Program-made: the position numbers and the translations under genes
Shown here: one piece after another, positions 8,590 through 17,232 of the stretch
Numbering within the stretch: position 1 is the stretch's first letter
How the letters are laid out: each line of letters starts with the position of its first letter
Assembly (NCBI GenBank): GCA_023416955.1
Contig: JAEZGM010000042.1
Coordinates: forward strand, 62,001-126,000
Reading direction: 5' to 3'
Source: Bacillota bacterium
GTDB lineage: Bacteria > Bacillota > Clostridia > Oscillospirales > Acutalibacteraceae
DNA: 64,000 bases
Notes under the pieces: model-generated
Database searches by the model: none
What the model was told of the DNA's origin: nothing
The model's input: the letters and a program-made list of their open reading frames with translations, nothing else

Positions 8590-9156
8590 CTACATCGTCC
8601 ACAACTTTTTACAACTGGTGGAAACTGCCATAGCCCCCATGGATAAACTATCCGTAGCGTCCTTTTTGGTGCGAACCAGTCCGCCCGCGATTACGGGAAC
8701 CGAAGTAGATTGACTGATTTGATGAATGATTTCCGGCAAAATCCCGGGCAAAATCTCAATTGCGTCCACATCGCTGTTTTTCACTGTCTTATAGGCATTC
8801 TCATAGGATTTGGAATCCAGAAGAAAAAAACGTTGAATCACAAAGACTCCGCATTCTTTGGCGTGCTTTGCAACAACCGCCTTGGTGGTAATAATTCCGT
8901 CAGGATGGAAATATGTTTTCAAAAACTGAATCCCGCTGCGGTCATTGGCAACACCTTCCAGCAGATCAATGTGGACAAACATTTTCTTGCCCCGCTCATG
9001 TACCCTATCTAATAACATCTGCAACTCGCAAATGTTTCCCGCCAGAAGAAAAATCACTTCGCACGGTGAATTAAGGGCTTCTTCCAGATCTGATGAGTCA
9101 AAAATCGCTGCAATAACCGGATTGCGTTCCAAAGTTTCGATAAACTCTTGATTCAT
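8590..9156 (-). CDS. glpP: Glycerol uptake operon antiterminator
   Basis: A 188-residue GlpP-family protein with a TIM-barrel-like fold that binds glycerol 3-phosphate and acts on glp leader mRNA. The start MNQEFIETLERNPVIAAI matches the family N terminus. Further landmarks are FVHIDLLEG near residue 75, DGIITTK, IEILPGILP and, for the phosphate-binding end, PVIAGGLVRTKKD. The open frame extends to a GTG at 9201 with no convincing ribosome site; 9156 is chosen because the family motif begins there and a weak GGGGTG precedes it. The glycerol genes follow on the same strand after a terminator, which fits its regulatory role. Confidence 0.85.
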   Translation of the reverse strand: MNQEFIETLERNPVIAAIFDSSDLEEALNSPCEVIFLLAGNICELQMLLDRVHERGKKMFVHIDLLEGVANDRSGIQFLKTYFHPDGIITTKAVVAKHAKECGVFVIQRFFLLDSKSYENAYKTVKNSDVDAIEILPGILPEIIHQISQSTSVPVIAGGLVRTKKDATDSLSMGAMAVSTSCKKLWTM

Positions 9157-9408
9157 TAATACACCCCATGACTTCATTTCAATTTCGCGATTTAATTCCA
9201 CTTTCTATATGTATATGCAAAAATAAAGCAAAATCGAATAAAAAGGCGCACAAAAAACGGCCAGACCGTTTTCTGCACGTCACAATTCTCAACGCAGATA
9301 TTTATAGTCTATACAAAATATACTATGATACTTTAAGCATTATACACTGTTTATATCTTTATCTCAAGTTATAAAATATACAAAATAAACATATTTTATC
9401 TGGTGCTA

Positions 9409-9504
9409 TTACCATAAAGATTCACTGCGTAGCACCTCTTTATTTGTTATCCTATTAAGAAAATCATCGTCCAAACTTCCGGTTGTTAATACATCCATTT
9501 TCAT
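9409..9504 (-). CDS. Possible 31-residue peptide, or remnant of a longer gene
   Basis: A short frame starts at ATG 9504 with AGAGG 7 bases upstream, begins MKMDVLTTGSLDDDF and stops at 9409. It lies between the terminator of the large glycosidase gene and the glpP promoter region. I do not recognise it. It may be a real small peptide or the N-terminal stub of a lost gene. The rest of 9157-9579 is AT-rich and shows no other gene; it should hold the glpP promoter. Confidence 0.25.
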   Translation of the reverse strand: MKMDVLTTGSLDDDFLNRITNKEVLRSESLW

Positions 9505-9579
9505 GTTCAAAACCTCTTGAAGCTCTTCACATGTTCACAACGAAAAAGCCCGGCTCTCCCCAGACTTTTTTGACAGTCT

Positions 9580-9618
9580 AAAACGACCGCTATGGCGTAA
9601 TGCCATAGCGGTCGTTTT
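9580..9618 (-). terminator. Terminator of the secreted glycosidase gene
   Basis: A perfect 17-bp stem (9580-9596 with 9602-9618) with a 5-nt loop, followed on the minus strand by only a short T run contributed by the stem end. It begins 25 bases after the stop codon of the large gene. Confidence 0.75.
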
Positions 9619-9642
9619 GAAAGGCCCAAATTCGGTGTAACC

Positions 9643-12600
9643 TTACTTTGCGATAGCTGCAACAGCAACCGGGGTTTTCTGCGAATTAATGTAGAAACCG
9701 CAGCCCGCACCTATTTTACCAATTGCAGTTACTTTGAAGAAATAATCCTTGCCAATGGATTTGATAAATTCTGTCTTAAACGCTGAAGGGGTCCCCGCTG
9801 CGAATTTTGGTTTTGCGTCTGCCGTAACCTTGAAAACATAAGACGCGTTCCCTCTGACGCTGAACGGAAGAGTTGTATCGCTTACAAAATCAGCGCCGAC
9901 CGTTGCAACCAGTACTTTTATGCCGTTTACATAAATCCCCGCTCTTGCACCCACGTCACCAACGGGGATGAGCTTGAAATAGTAATCATTGCCGACGGTA
10001 TTAACCAAAGCGTAATTGAATACGCCCGGCGTACCTATTACAAATACCGGAGCGGAACCGTTTTTGCTGGTGATCTTGAACTGGTATAAACCATTTAAAC
10101 GAAGGTCTTGGGTTGTATCACTGACAAATGTCTGCGCCGGCGTTGTCGGATCAGTTGGATTTGTCGGTTTCGTTGGATTAGTCGGCTTTGTTGGGTCTGT
10201 CGGGGTAATTGGTTTCAGGTTTGAGACGGCGTCGTTAAGCGCCTTTGCCGCATCATCAACATCGGATTGAGAAGCGTTCTCATCCTGATTGAGTGTTTTT
10301 GCCGTGGCCAGCGCCTTCTGCAGCGCATTCCAGCTGTTCGCGGTATAGCCGCTTTCTATGTACTTGGCCGCATTGGAGATGGCGGCTTCAAGGGCGGTCT
10401 TATCCGCGGGCTCCTCAGGCTCAACCACAGTTTTTGCCGTATAAATCTTCAGCCAGTAGTCACCCAGACGGGACTCATCGACCCAGTCGGTTCCGTCATA
10501 TTTTCCGGAGGGCACGTTCTGCCCATCCTGTTGGATTTGCGGATTCATTACGCTCGCATCCCACCAGACGGGATTGCTTGTATCCGCCGAAGAATACCAT
10601 TTGTAATTGTTGCGGTAACCGTCGGCACTGCCGGCCACCGTTTGCCCTAATGCGATAGCGTATTTGCTTCCGGCCGTCAGTCCGCTGTAACTTAATTTCG
10701 CATGGACTACGCCGCCGTTTTGACTGATATCACTGTCAACATCAGACTTGGATACGGTTGTAGAAGCCAGAGCGCTACCCGTGGGCATCCCGTTGGAATC
10801 CGCATGATAAAGTGTAAATGTCGCGTCGCCGTTGGCATTGTTGTCCAGAATTTTAACATCGATTCCGGTTATGTCGGCATAGTCCGGCCTTGCGATAAAG
10901 GTCTGGAATCGTTTTATCTGGTCGCCGCCTCCAAAATCGAGGGTGCCTGTTCCGTCACTTGAAAAATCGATCACCGACCGGTCTACCGCTGCCAAACCGC
11001 TGATTGCTGTTTGCAATTTGTCAGCCGCCGAGTTAATTTCTTCCTGTGTGGCATCGGCCTTGTCGTTAACCGCTATCGCGGCATTCAGCGCGATTTGCAG
11101 TGCAGTCCATGAATTCGGTATGTAATCCCCCTCTGTAAGACCTTGTGCGGTATGAATCATCTGCGCAAGAAGTGTCTTATCGACCGGCTGTGTATAAACT
11201 TTCAGCCAATAATCTCCCAGACGGGACTCGTCGATCCAGTTGCTCCCGTCGTATTTACCGGAAGGCACATCCTGCCCGTCTTGCTGAATCTGCGGATTCA
11301 TTACATTCGATTTCCACCAGTCGGGATTGCTTGTATCCGCCGAAGAATACCATTTATAGTCGTGAGTGCCATCACCGGATTCCGTGTGTCCCAATGCGAC
11401 GGCATATTTGTTTCCGGCCGTCAGTCCGCTGTAGCCTAACTCCACGTGGACCACGCTTCCCGTCGAACTGATACTGCTGCCGGACACGGTTGCGGAAGCC
11501 AGAGCACTGCCCACGGGCATTCCGTCGGAATCCGCATTATAAAGTGCGAATGTCGCGCCGCCGTTGGCATTGTTGTTCAGAATCTTAACATCGATTCCTG
11601 TCAGGTTAACATAACCCGGCCTTGCGATAAAGGTCTGGAATCGCTTTACCTGATCACCGCCGCCAAAATCAAGAGTTCCCGTTCCGGCGTTTGAAAAATC
11701 GATCACGGACTGATTCTCCTGATACTTTAAGCCGCTGATCGCGGTCTGAAGGCGGTTCAGGGCCGTGTCCACTGCCGTCTGTGTCGCGTCGGCCTGTGCA
11801 TTGACGTCCTTGGCCGAACTTAATGCAGTCTGCAGCGCCGTCCACGATTCCGATGTAAAATCACCTTGCGTGAGGCCCTGCGCATAACTGATTTTTTGTG
11901 AGAGCGGGGTCTTATCCACTGCGCTCACCGTAACCGCGCATTGTGTTTGATGTTTGCCGTCGGGTGTTGTTACCGTAATGTTCGCTGTTCCTATTGATTT
12001 GGCCGTAACATTCCCATCCTGATCCACTGATGCAACATCGGGCTGATCAGATTCCCATGATAACTTTTGTAAGTAATAAGGATCATTATACGCGCCAATT
12101 TCCTTGAGACCGACATATTTCCCGGAATTCACCGGATTTTGGTTTGTCATGACGACTCGTATTTTCTGTGTGTTTACCGTATTGAAGAGCACAACATTTT
12201 CAGATGTGCTGGACGGAACAGACGGTGACTGAACCATGTTCGGCACATTTACAAATTGGGTGCCGTTCCAGTACTGTACTTGATAGTTTTTTGGGGGAAC
12301 CACTCCGCCTCCGTCGTCATAAAAGGCCAGCCCCAGCCTGTTTACATCTTTGCCGGTGCCAAAATCGATTTGGAACCAGTCTGTGGCATTCTTCGAATTC
12401 CAAGAGGTCCATCTCAGGCTTGAACTGTCTTCGCCGTTCACGGCGTACCAGACGTTATCGCCGCCGCATGTATACGAAGCGGATGGTTCAGGGTATCCCG
12501 TGCTTTTCTTATTTAACGCAAGACTGGTTGAACCGTCAAATGTCCCCTGAACCGCAGCGACCAATTTATGGGTATCATTAATAGTCATGGACATTTGATC

Positions 12601-15453
12601 TTTATCCAGTATTACTTCAGCCAGATCTGCCGGATTGGCTTGACTAACGGTAACCGTACATGTCGCCTCAAACCCGCCATCCTCTGTAGTCACGGTGATT
12701 ATGGCCGTACCTTCGGAAACTCCCGTCACATGGCCATATTCATCCACAGACGCGATCTCCGGATGATCCGACTGCCATGTCACCGCCTGATTCTGAGCAC
12801 TTTCGGGCTGAACGGTTGCTGTAAGCTGTTTCGTTTGATTTATATACAGAGATTTTTCTGAGTCAGGGAGGCTGACTCCGGTAACGGAATCTGTTCCCTT
12901 TATATTGACACCTACTTTTTTGAACATATTGTCCACTCTGTCATTGGAGTAGCTTACTTCATCAGCAGTCTGAAAGTCTGGATTTGCTATATTATCGCTT
13001 ACGGTTACTGAATCGCCCTCAGGAAATGTTACCTCACCCGTTTCAGCATTCCATACCAGGTGTTTTAAGCCTGCTGCGGTAAACATTTTCTCTCCGTTGA
13101 TATAAACGGAATATCCTTGCGGGATATCGCTGTAATGATTATCCCCGTTCCAGATGACGGACATGTCACTGCCATGATACCTCATATTATTGACTGCAAA
13201 ATGTCCCCAGCCAATGTCAATCGGATTCAGCTCTATATTATTATCCGCTCTAGGGGTAAGACCCGAAACATCCTCAATGATGGATACGTTGTATTTGGAA
13301 TGCATGTTGTGATGAATCCAGGATCTGTAGCCCATAGACGAATCCGTCACATCGCTCCAGAATTCATTGGCGTCCGGATAATCGGTATTTCCTCCGACAT
13401 ACATTCCCCAGGCGCCCCAGTACAGCAGCTGCTTGTACATGTCCGGCGTAATATAGGAAGATGGATAGTCCTTAACGGCTTTGGACAGAAAACTCAGGCT
13501 TACTCCCATGGAAGACGGAGCGGAATTCCATGTCATTGATTTACCGGCTGCTTCAGCCGCCTTGGAATCCTGAATGTCTCCTATGAGTGCCGGCCATACG
13601 ACAAAGTCGTTGGAATTTGTCCATAGCTTAAACATCTCTTTATACGTTTCGTCGTCTGTTGGAACAAGCCCCATGGTGAAGGGATAAAAGTTTGTGATAT
13701 CTTTCCATGGGTTGAGTGCGGAAGAGTTAACATCCTTGTGTAAGAATTCCTTTTTATTGCTGTCCCACATTTTTGTCAAAACTGAATTTTTAATGTTATC
13801 GGCCAATGTGCTCATTTCGTCCGCCTTCGCGGTATTCCCGAGCATACCGTACATCTCTGAAGCCGCCTGTGCGTTTGCAAACTCATAAGAGGTGCTAAGG
13901 CTGTCTACAGCCCCGCCTGTTGCGCCTGCTCCGCCGCTGCCGTTAAAATATTTAGTGACCGGACTGTCCGAGTCAAAACCCGTCCAGCTTCCGTCTGGAA
14001 GCGTGATAATATAGTCGTCGTTTTTATCATACTTCGACATAAAGTCTTTGACATCGTTATAGCCGTAATCGGCAAATTTTTTGAGAATGGCGTCTTGTCC
14101 GCCAAAAACTTTATAGGAATCCCATCCGGCTTTTGTAATATAATTGACAAATGCTTTCATCTCAGGGCCATCGGTCCAAAATGGAGAGGCAGGATTATCC
14201 TTAAATGCTCCCCCGCCGGCGGTCGCACCCATGGAAAGCCATGTACCGTAGTTAATGTCGGGATTTCTTAAATATCTGCTCTCTTCCAGCTGCCATGGCA
14301 GCGGTAGCGTGATTGCATTATTATAGCCGGTAACGCCTTCCACGCTGGTCGGGAATGCATATCCTTTGCTGATCGGCAGCTCGTCGTCCTGTACATTGAA
14401 CCGGTCAAGCCACCAGCGGTAGTAAATCATTTTCTTGATATTGGTGTCCGGAACATCTATGTAAGGAATGTTGTCCGCCCACCAGCTATTATATTCTCTC
14501 ACCTGTGTGGTAAACGCGGTATTGGGGTCATAACCCTTAAAGCGTTCATAATCCGTTTTTGATTCAGGGATTTCATCAGTGATAAACCCCATAACAACTT
14601 TCTTACTCACGGTTTGACCTGCCGAAACGCTGAATGTGCCTGTCAGACTTGACCCGCCGGCTGTCAGTCCGTCACCCGAAACTCTGGGGTAAATTGTCGT
14701 TAATCCTCTGGGCGCTTTATATTGCCCTGTCAACTCATTGCCGCTGGCGGTGGCCGCTCTTGGAGAAGTCACTGTCATGGTAAGCGTTTTTGAAGCGGCT
14801 GAATTGTTCTTGATATCCAAGACCGAAACAGCTACGTTATTTTCGGTAAAGAACTTTTTAATATTTACATTCAATCCGTTTGAGTCATTGTATTCACTGC
14901 TCCAATAGCTTGGATAGCTAACCCTTTTGCTCACATTTTCCTTTAATCCGCTTGAGGTAAGGTCAATGGTGTAACCGCTTACCCCATCCGTTTTGCTCAA
15001 GCTCTGGTCACTGTCTGAATCGTCAATATAGGCGACTTCTCCCGCAAAGCCAAGCTTTGAAGTATCTTGCCATCCCATCCAGATGGATCTGCCTTTTGAC
15101 AGCATGTTCCCCTGATTATCCGACGTCGAAGGGTCATCCCCCGGCCGCGCAAGCATTCTGTCCATCCAAAAGGATGTTCCGCCCGCTCTCATGTCGGCGT
15201 CATAAATTGCCTGCATCATGTTACCGTTTGTGAAGGCTGTGGGTTCAGGCGCCGCACCGGTGCCCTTGAAAGCCGGCAAATTCCCGGCATCGGCACCTGC
15301 GGAAGCCATCAGACCCACGCTTATGCCGGAATCTTTTACATCATTGGTATCTGCCGCGTATGCTGTTGCCTGCGGCATGACTGTCGAAGATACAACAAGA
15401 AATGAAAGTAAAAATGATAAAATTCTAGGCACTGCACTCTCTTTTCGCAACAT
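9643..15453 (-). CDS. Large secreted multidomain glycosidase (MGH1/GH63-like catalytic region, BIG2, F5/8C, FIVAR)
   Basis: A 1936-residue exported protein. A signal peptide occupies about residues 1-34 (hydrophobic core LSFLLSFLVVSSTVM, cleavage near AYAAD). Residues ~50-850 hold a beta-sandwich followed by an apparent (alpha/alpha)6 barrel with many aromatic residues (MIYYRWWLDRF, LPLPWQLEESRYL), recalling MGH1/GH63-like glycosidases; I cannot assign a CAZy family or substrate. Then come a BIG2 domain (~860-938), a second BIG2 split by an F5/8 type C domain (~974-1128), FIVAR-like helical segments (~1180, ~1425, ~1675), two copies of a ~175-residue beta-rich module (~1250-1424, ~1494-1672), a Pro/Thr linker (~1748-1774) and two copies of a ~75-residue C-terminal domain that may hold it to the surface. 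GGGGAG precedes the ATG. Its neighbours suggest that it feeds the GH65 pathway. Confidence 0.8.
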   Translation of the reverse strand: MLRKESAVPRILSFLLSFLVVSSTVMPQATAYAADTNDVKDSGISVGLMASAGADAGNLPAFKGTGAAPEPTAFTNGNMMQAIYDADMRAGGTSFWMDRMLARPGDDPSTSDNQGNMLSKGRSIWMGWQDTSKLGFAGEVAYIDDSDSDQSLSKTDGVSGYTIDLTSSGLKENVSKRVSYPSYWSSEYNDSNGLNVNIKKFFTENNVAVSVLDIKNNSAASKTLTMTVTSPRAATASGNELTGQYKAPRGLTTIYPRVSGDGLTAGGSSLTGTFSVSAGQTVSKKVVMGFITDEIPESKTDYERFKGYDPNTAFTTQVREYNSWWADNIPYIDVPDTNIKKMIYYRWWLDRFNVQDDELPISKGYAFPTSVEGVTGYNNAITLPLPWQLEESRYLRNPDINYGTWLSMGATAGGGAFKDNPASPFWTDGPEMKAFVNYITKAGWDSYKVFGGQDAILKKFADYGYNDVKDFMSKYDKNDDYIITLPDGSWTGFDSDSPVTKYFNGSGGAGATGGAVDSLSTSYEFANAQAASEMYGMLGNTAKADEMSTLADNIKNSVLTKMWDSNKKEFLHKDVNSSALNPWKDITNFYPFTMGLVPTDDETYKEMFKLWTNSNDFVVWPALIGDIQDSKAAEAAGKSMTWNSAPSSMGVSLSFLSKAVKDYPSSYITPDMYKQLLYWGAWGMYVGGNTDYPDANEFWSDVTDSSMGYRSWIHHNMHSKYNVSIIEDVSGLTPRADNNIELNPIDIGWGHFAVNNMRYHGSDMSVIWNGDNHYSDIPQGYSVYINGEKMFTAAGLKHLVWNAETGEVTFPEGDSVTVSDNIANPDFQTADEVSYSNDRVDNMFKKVGVNIKGTDSVTGVSLPDSEKSLYINQTKQLTATVQPESAQNQAVTWQSDHPEIASVDEYGHVTGVSEGTAIITVTTEDGGFEATCTVTVSQANPADLAEVILDKDQMSMTINDTHKLVAAVQGTFDGSTSLALNKKSTGYPEPSASYTCGGDNVWYAVNGEDSSSLRWTSWNSKNATDWFQIDFGTGKDVNRLGLAFYDDGGGVVPPKNYQVQYWNGTQFVNVPNMVQSPSVPSSTSENVVLFNTVNTQKIRVVMTNQNPVNSGKYVGLKEIGAYNDPYYLQKLSWESDQPDVASVDQDGNVTAKSIGTANITVTTPDGKHQTQCAVTVSAVDKTPLSQKISYAQGLTQGDFTSESWTALQTALSSAKDVNAQADATQTAVDTALNRLQTAISGLKYQENQSVIDFSNAGTGTLDFGGGDQVKRFQTFIARPGYVNLTGIDVKILNNNANGGATFALYNADSDGMPVGSALASATVSGSSISSTGSVVHVELGYSGLTAGNKYAVALGHTESGDGTHDYKWYSSADTSNPDWWKSNVMNPQIQQDGQDVPSGKYDGSNWIDESRLGDYWLKVYTQPVDKTLLAQMIHTAQGLTEGDYIPNSWTALQIALNAAIAVNDKADATQEEINSAADKLQTAISGLAAVDRSVIDFSSDGTGTLDFGGGDQIKRFQTFIARPDYADITGIDVKILDNNANGDATFTLYHADSNGMPTGSALASTTVSKSDVDSDISQNGGVVHAKLSYSGLTAGSKYAIALGQTVAGSADGYRNNYKWYSSADTSNPVWWDASVMNPQIQQDGQNVPSGKYDGTDWVDESRLGDYWLKIYTAKTVVEPEEPADKTALEAAISNAAKYIESGYTANSWNALQKALATAKTLNQDENASQSDVDDAAKALNDAVSNLKPITPTDPTKPTNPTKPTNPTDPTTPAQTFVSDTTQDLRLNGLYQFKITSKNGSAPVFVIGTPGVFNYALVNTVGNDYYFKLIPVGDVGARAGIYVNGIKVLVATVGADFVSDTTLPFSVRGNASYVFKVTADAKPKFAAGTPSAFKTEFIKSIGKDYFFKVTAIGKIGAGCGFYINSQKTPVAVAAIAK
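10439..11702 (-). repeat. Two direct copies of a ~530-bp module inside the glycosidase gene
   Basis: 10439-10971 and 11189-11702 are similar at DNA and protein level. Both encode a module opening VIDFS...GTGTLDFGGGDQ and closing with DESRLGDYWLK. They are separated by one FIVAR-like segment, and further FIVAR-like segments lie on each side. The level of DNA identity suggests a fairly recent duplication or ongoing gene conversion. The copies differ by small insertions, for example an extra stretch around SDVDSDISQNGG in the copy nearer the C terminus. Confidence 0.8.
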
Positions 15454-15590
15454 AAAATTCTCCCCTTATCAATCTGCTTTTTAAAACGGCTCCCTGATTA
15501 ATAATCTTCTTCGGCAGCACGAACCCCCTTTCAAAATTTATCCTTCCAAACTGTTTGTTAAGAGTAGGGAAAGACAAGGTATAATTTTTA

Positions 15591-16706
15591 TCACAGGTTG
15601 CTTTCGAATTCCTGCTTCCCTGCGGATTCAATCAGGCTTTCCATCAACAAAACAGTTGGAGTGTTCCTGACAACACCCAATATGATCCATGAATCCGCCT
15701 GACTATGAGGTTCCAGGCAGACAAGCTCTCCGTCAATCGTTTTCTGGCGTAAGGAGTTTGGTCTGGTTTTGCAGGGCTCCAGCGCATACATCGGTTCTGG
15801 AATAGCCCTCTTTGCGATTAATGACCTTGGAAAGCTCTTCAGCGGTCTTACGACAAAGGCTGCTTCACTATTCTTTGAATTTACGATCATCTCAGCGGTT
15901 ACTTTGCCACTCCCCAGAATCAAATCTGAGTAAGCCGCAAGTTCCGTGACCCTGTCCAAGCCGATTACCTGCTCAGGCACATATTGATAGCATCGTATCG
16001 GGTCAAGCACTGTGCCGAAATCATATATTTTAAAAGGATTTTCCTCCGCAGGAGCCGAATCGCGAAGAAGCATTTTATCCTGTGCGACGGGAAGCACGTA
16101 TTTTCCGCCTTTTGATACAAATTCCCCGGACAGCTGTATATGGTATCCGTCATCCAGGGGTTGCTTTTCGCCGGTTAAATTCCTTGTAACGTCCCTTCTG
16201 ACTATCAGCGGCGAGCCGAATTTTGTCAGAATTTTAATGTTTTTCTCATAGATCGGTTCAGTTCCATAACCCTTTATGGGAACGATGCCTTCGACGCAAA
16301 TCTGACCCTGATCCCATGAAACTCGTACAGATTCCAAAGCCGTTTGCGAGTAGGAACCTGTTCCGTGCACCGTTCTGACTTCGTCCGGGGTACCGAAAAT
16401 TTCAGGACCCAAAGCGGCAACCGCTGAATAAAACCCTTTTTCCCAGCCCTCGTTTTCATAAAGATTCACATTATCCGGATGAAGAAGGTAACCGTCACTT
16501 CTATCCCATGTGACTTTCTCCTTATTCAGGTAGATCTCACCAATATCCATTCCTCTTTCGAATATTATTGAAAAAGAAAGCAGGCCGTTGGATACGCCGA
16601 GAACATTGATTCCGCAGCCATACCTGTCATTGAATATCTTTTTTTCTATAAAGCCTCCTGAAGGCAGTTCTTTCCGAATGCCAATCTCCAAATCTTCAAA
16701 TTTCAT
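15591..16706 (-). CDS. DUF4432 / aldose 1-epimerase-like protein
   Basis: A 371-residue cytoplasmic protein, all-beta by its pattern and without a signal peptide. It resembles the DUF4432 branch of the aldose-epimerase superfamily: ERGMDIGEIYLN near residue 50, LLHPDNVNLYENEGW near 75, TVHGTGSY near 115 and DDGYHIQLSG around 185 line up with the conserved motifs and histidines of that fold. It could interconvert anomers of the imported sugar or its phosphorylysis product; that is inference. It lies 137 bases upstream of the secreted glycosidase gene on the same strand, so co-transcription is plausible. A MITE-like element sits in its 5' leader, about 50 bases before the start. Confidence 0.65.
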   Translation of the reverse strand: MKFEDLEIGIRKELPSGGFIEKKIFNDRYGCGINVLGVSNGLLSFSIIFERGMDIGEIYLNKEKVTWDRSDGYLLHPDNVNLYENEGWEKGFYSAVAALGPEIFGTPDEVRTVHGTGSYSQTALESVRVSWDQGQICVEGIVPIKGYGTEPIYEKNIKILTKFGSPLIVRRDVTRNLTGEKQPLDDGYHIQLSGEFVSKGGKYVLPVAQDKMLLRDSAPAEENPFKIYDFGTVLDPIRCYQYVPEQVIGLDRVTELAAYSDLILGSGKVTAEMIVNSKNSEAAFVVRPLKSFPRSLIAKRAIPEPMYALEPCKTRPNSLRQKTIDGELVCLEPHSQADSWIILGVVRNTPTVLLMESLIESAGKQEFESNL

Positions 16707-16756
16707 CAGAATTTCTTTACTCCCGTTCTCCAGCCTGATTATTCTTTTTCACTATA

Positions 16757-16895
16757 GTCAGTTCACTTTAGAAAACATCCAAGAAACAAGCGCAAAATCT
16801 TTGATCTATGGATTTTACGCCTAGGTAACCGATGATTAAGTCATAAGACAATCAGCGGTTACCTTGAGATTGGTTCTGTTTTCAAATGTACTGAC
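16757..16895 (-). mobile_element. MITE-like element, copy B
   Basis: The reverse-orientation copy of the element at 8309-8446, here 139 bp and with cleaner ends: it begins GTCAGTTCACTTTAGAAAAC and ends with the complement of GTCAGTACATTTGAAAACAG. The same internal hairpin is present (16831-16844 with 16857 onward into 16870). No coding frame. I could not establish a target duplication. It sits immediately upstream of the DUF4432 gene and may supply or disturb leader sequences there. Confidence 0.65.
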
Positions 16896-16952
16896 TCTAC
16901 AGCTTCTATGCCATATTTCCAACCAAAATATTGGTGTAAAATGCTTTTAGCA

Positions 16953-16996
16953 TAAAAACTGGGCTGCTGCAAGACTTCCGTTTTGCAACAGCCCAG
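16953..16996 (-). terminator. Terminator of the kinase - regulator - pgmB operon
   Basis: On the minus strand a 14-bp stem with one mismatch (16983-16996 with 16959-16972) is followed by five T. It lies about 240 bases after the pgmB stop codon. The AT-rich stretch 16997-17232 in between shows no gene. Confidence 0.7.
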
Positions 16997-17232
16997 CGAC
17001 AACTACATTATAGGCGATAGGGGCTTATAAGTTAATTTGTTATTTATACCTGTTTTTGTAATATTTTTTATAAAATAACTTATTGTAAAAAAATTATTCA
17101 CCAATTCGAATTAAGATTGTAATATTTTTATAATTATTTAATTTTTTTACTTTTACTTTCTATTGATAATTTCCAAATCAACATTATTTAATTCTCACGC
17201 ATTGATCTTTCTGAAGCGGTAATGCCTTAAAT

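Noticed and set aside
10133..10213. Short tandem repeats that could look like a CRISPR or minisatellite
   Set aside because: They encode the Pro/Thr/Asn linker (PTKPTNPTKP) of the secreted glycosidase in frame; there are no spacers.
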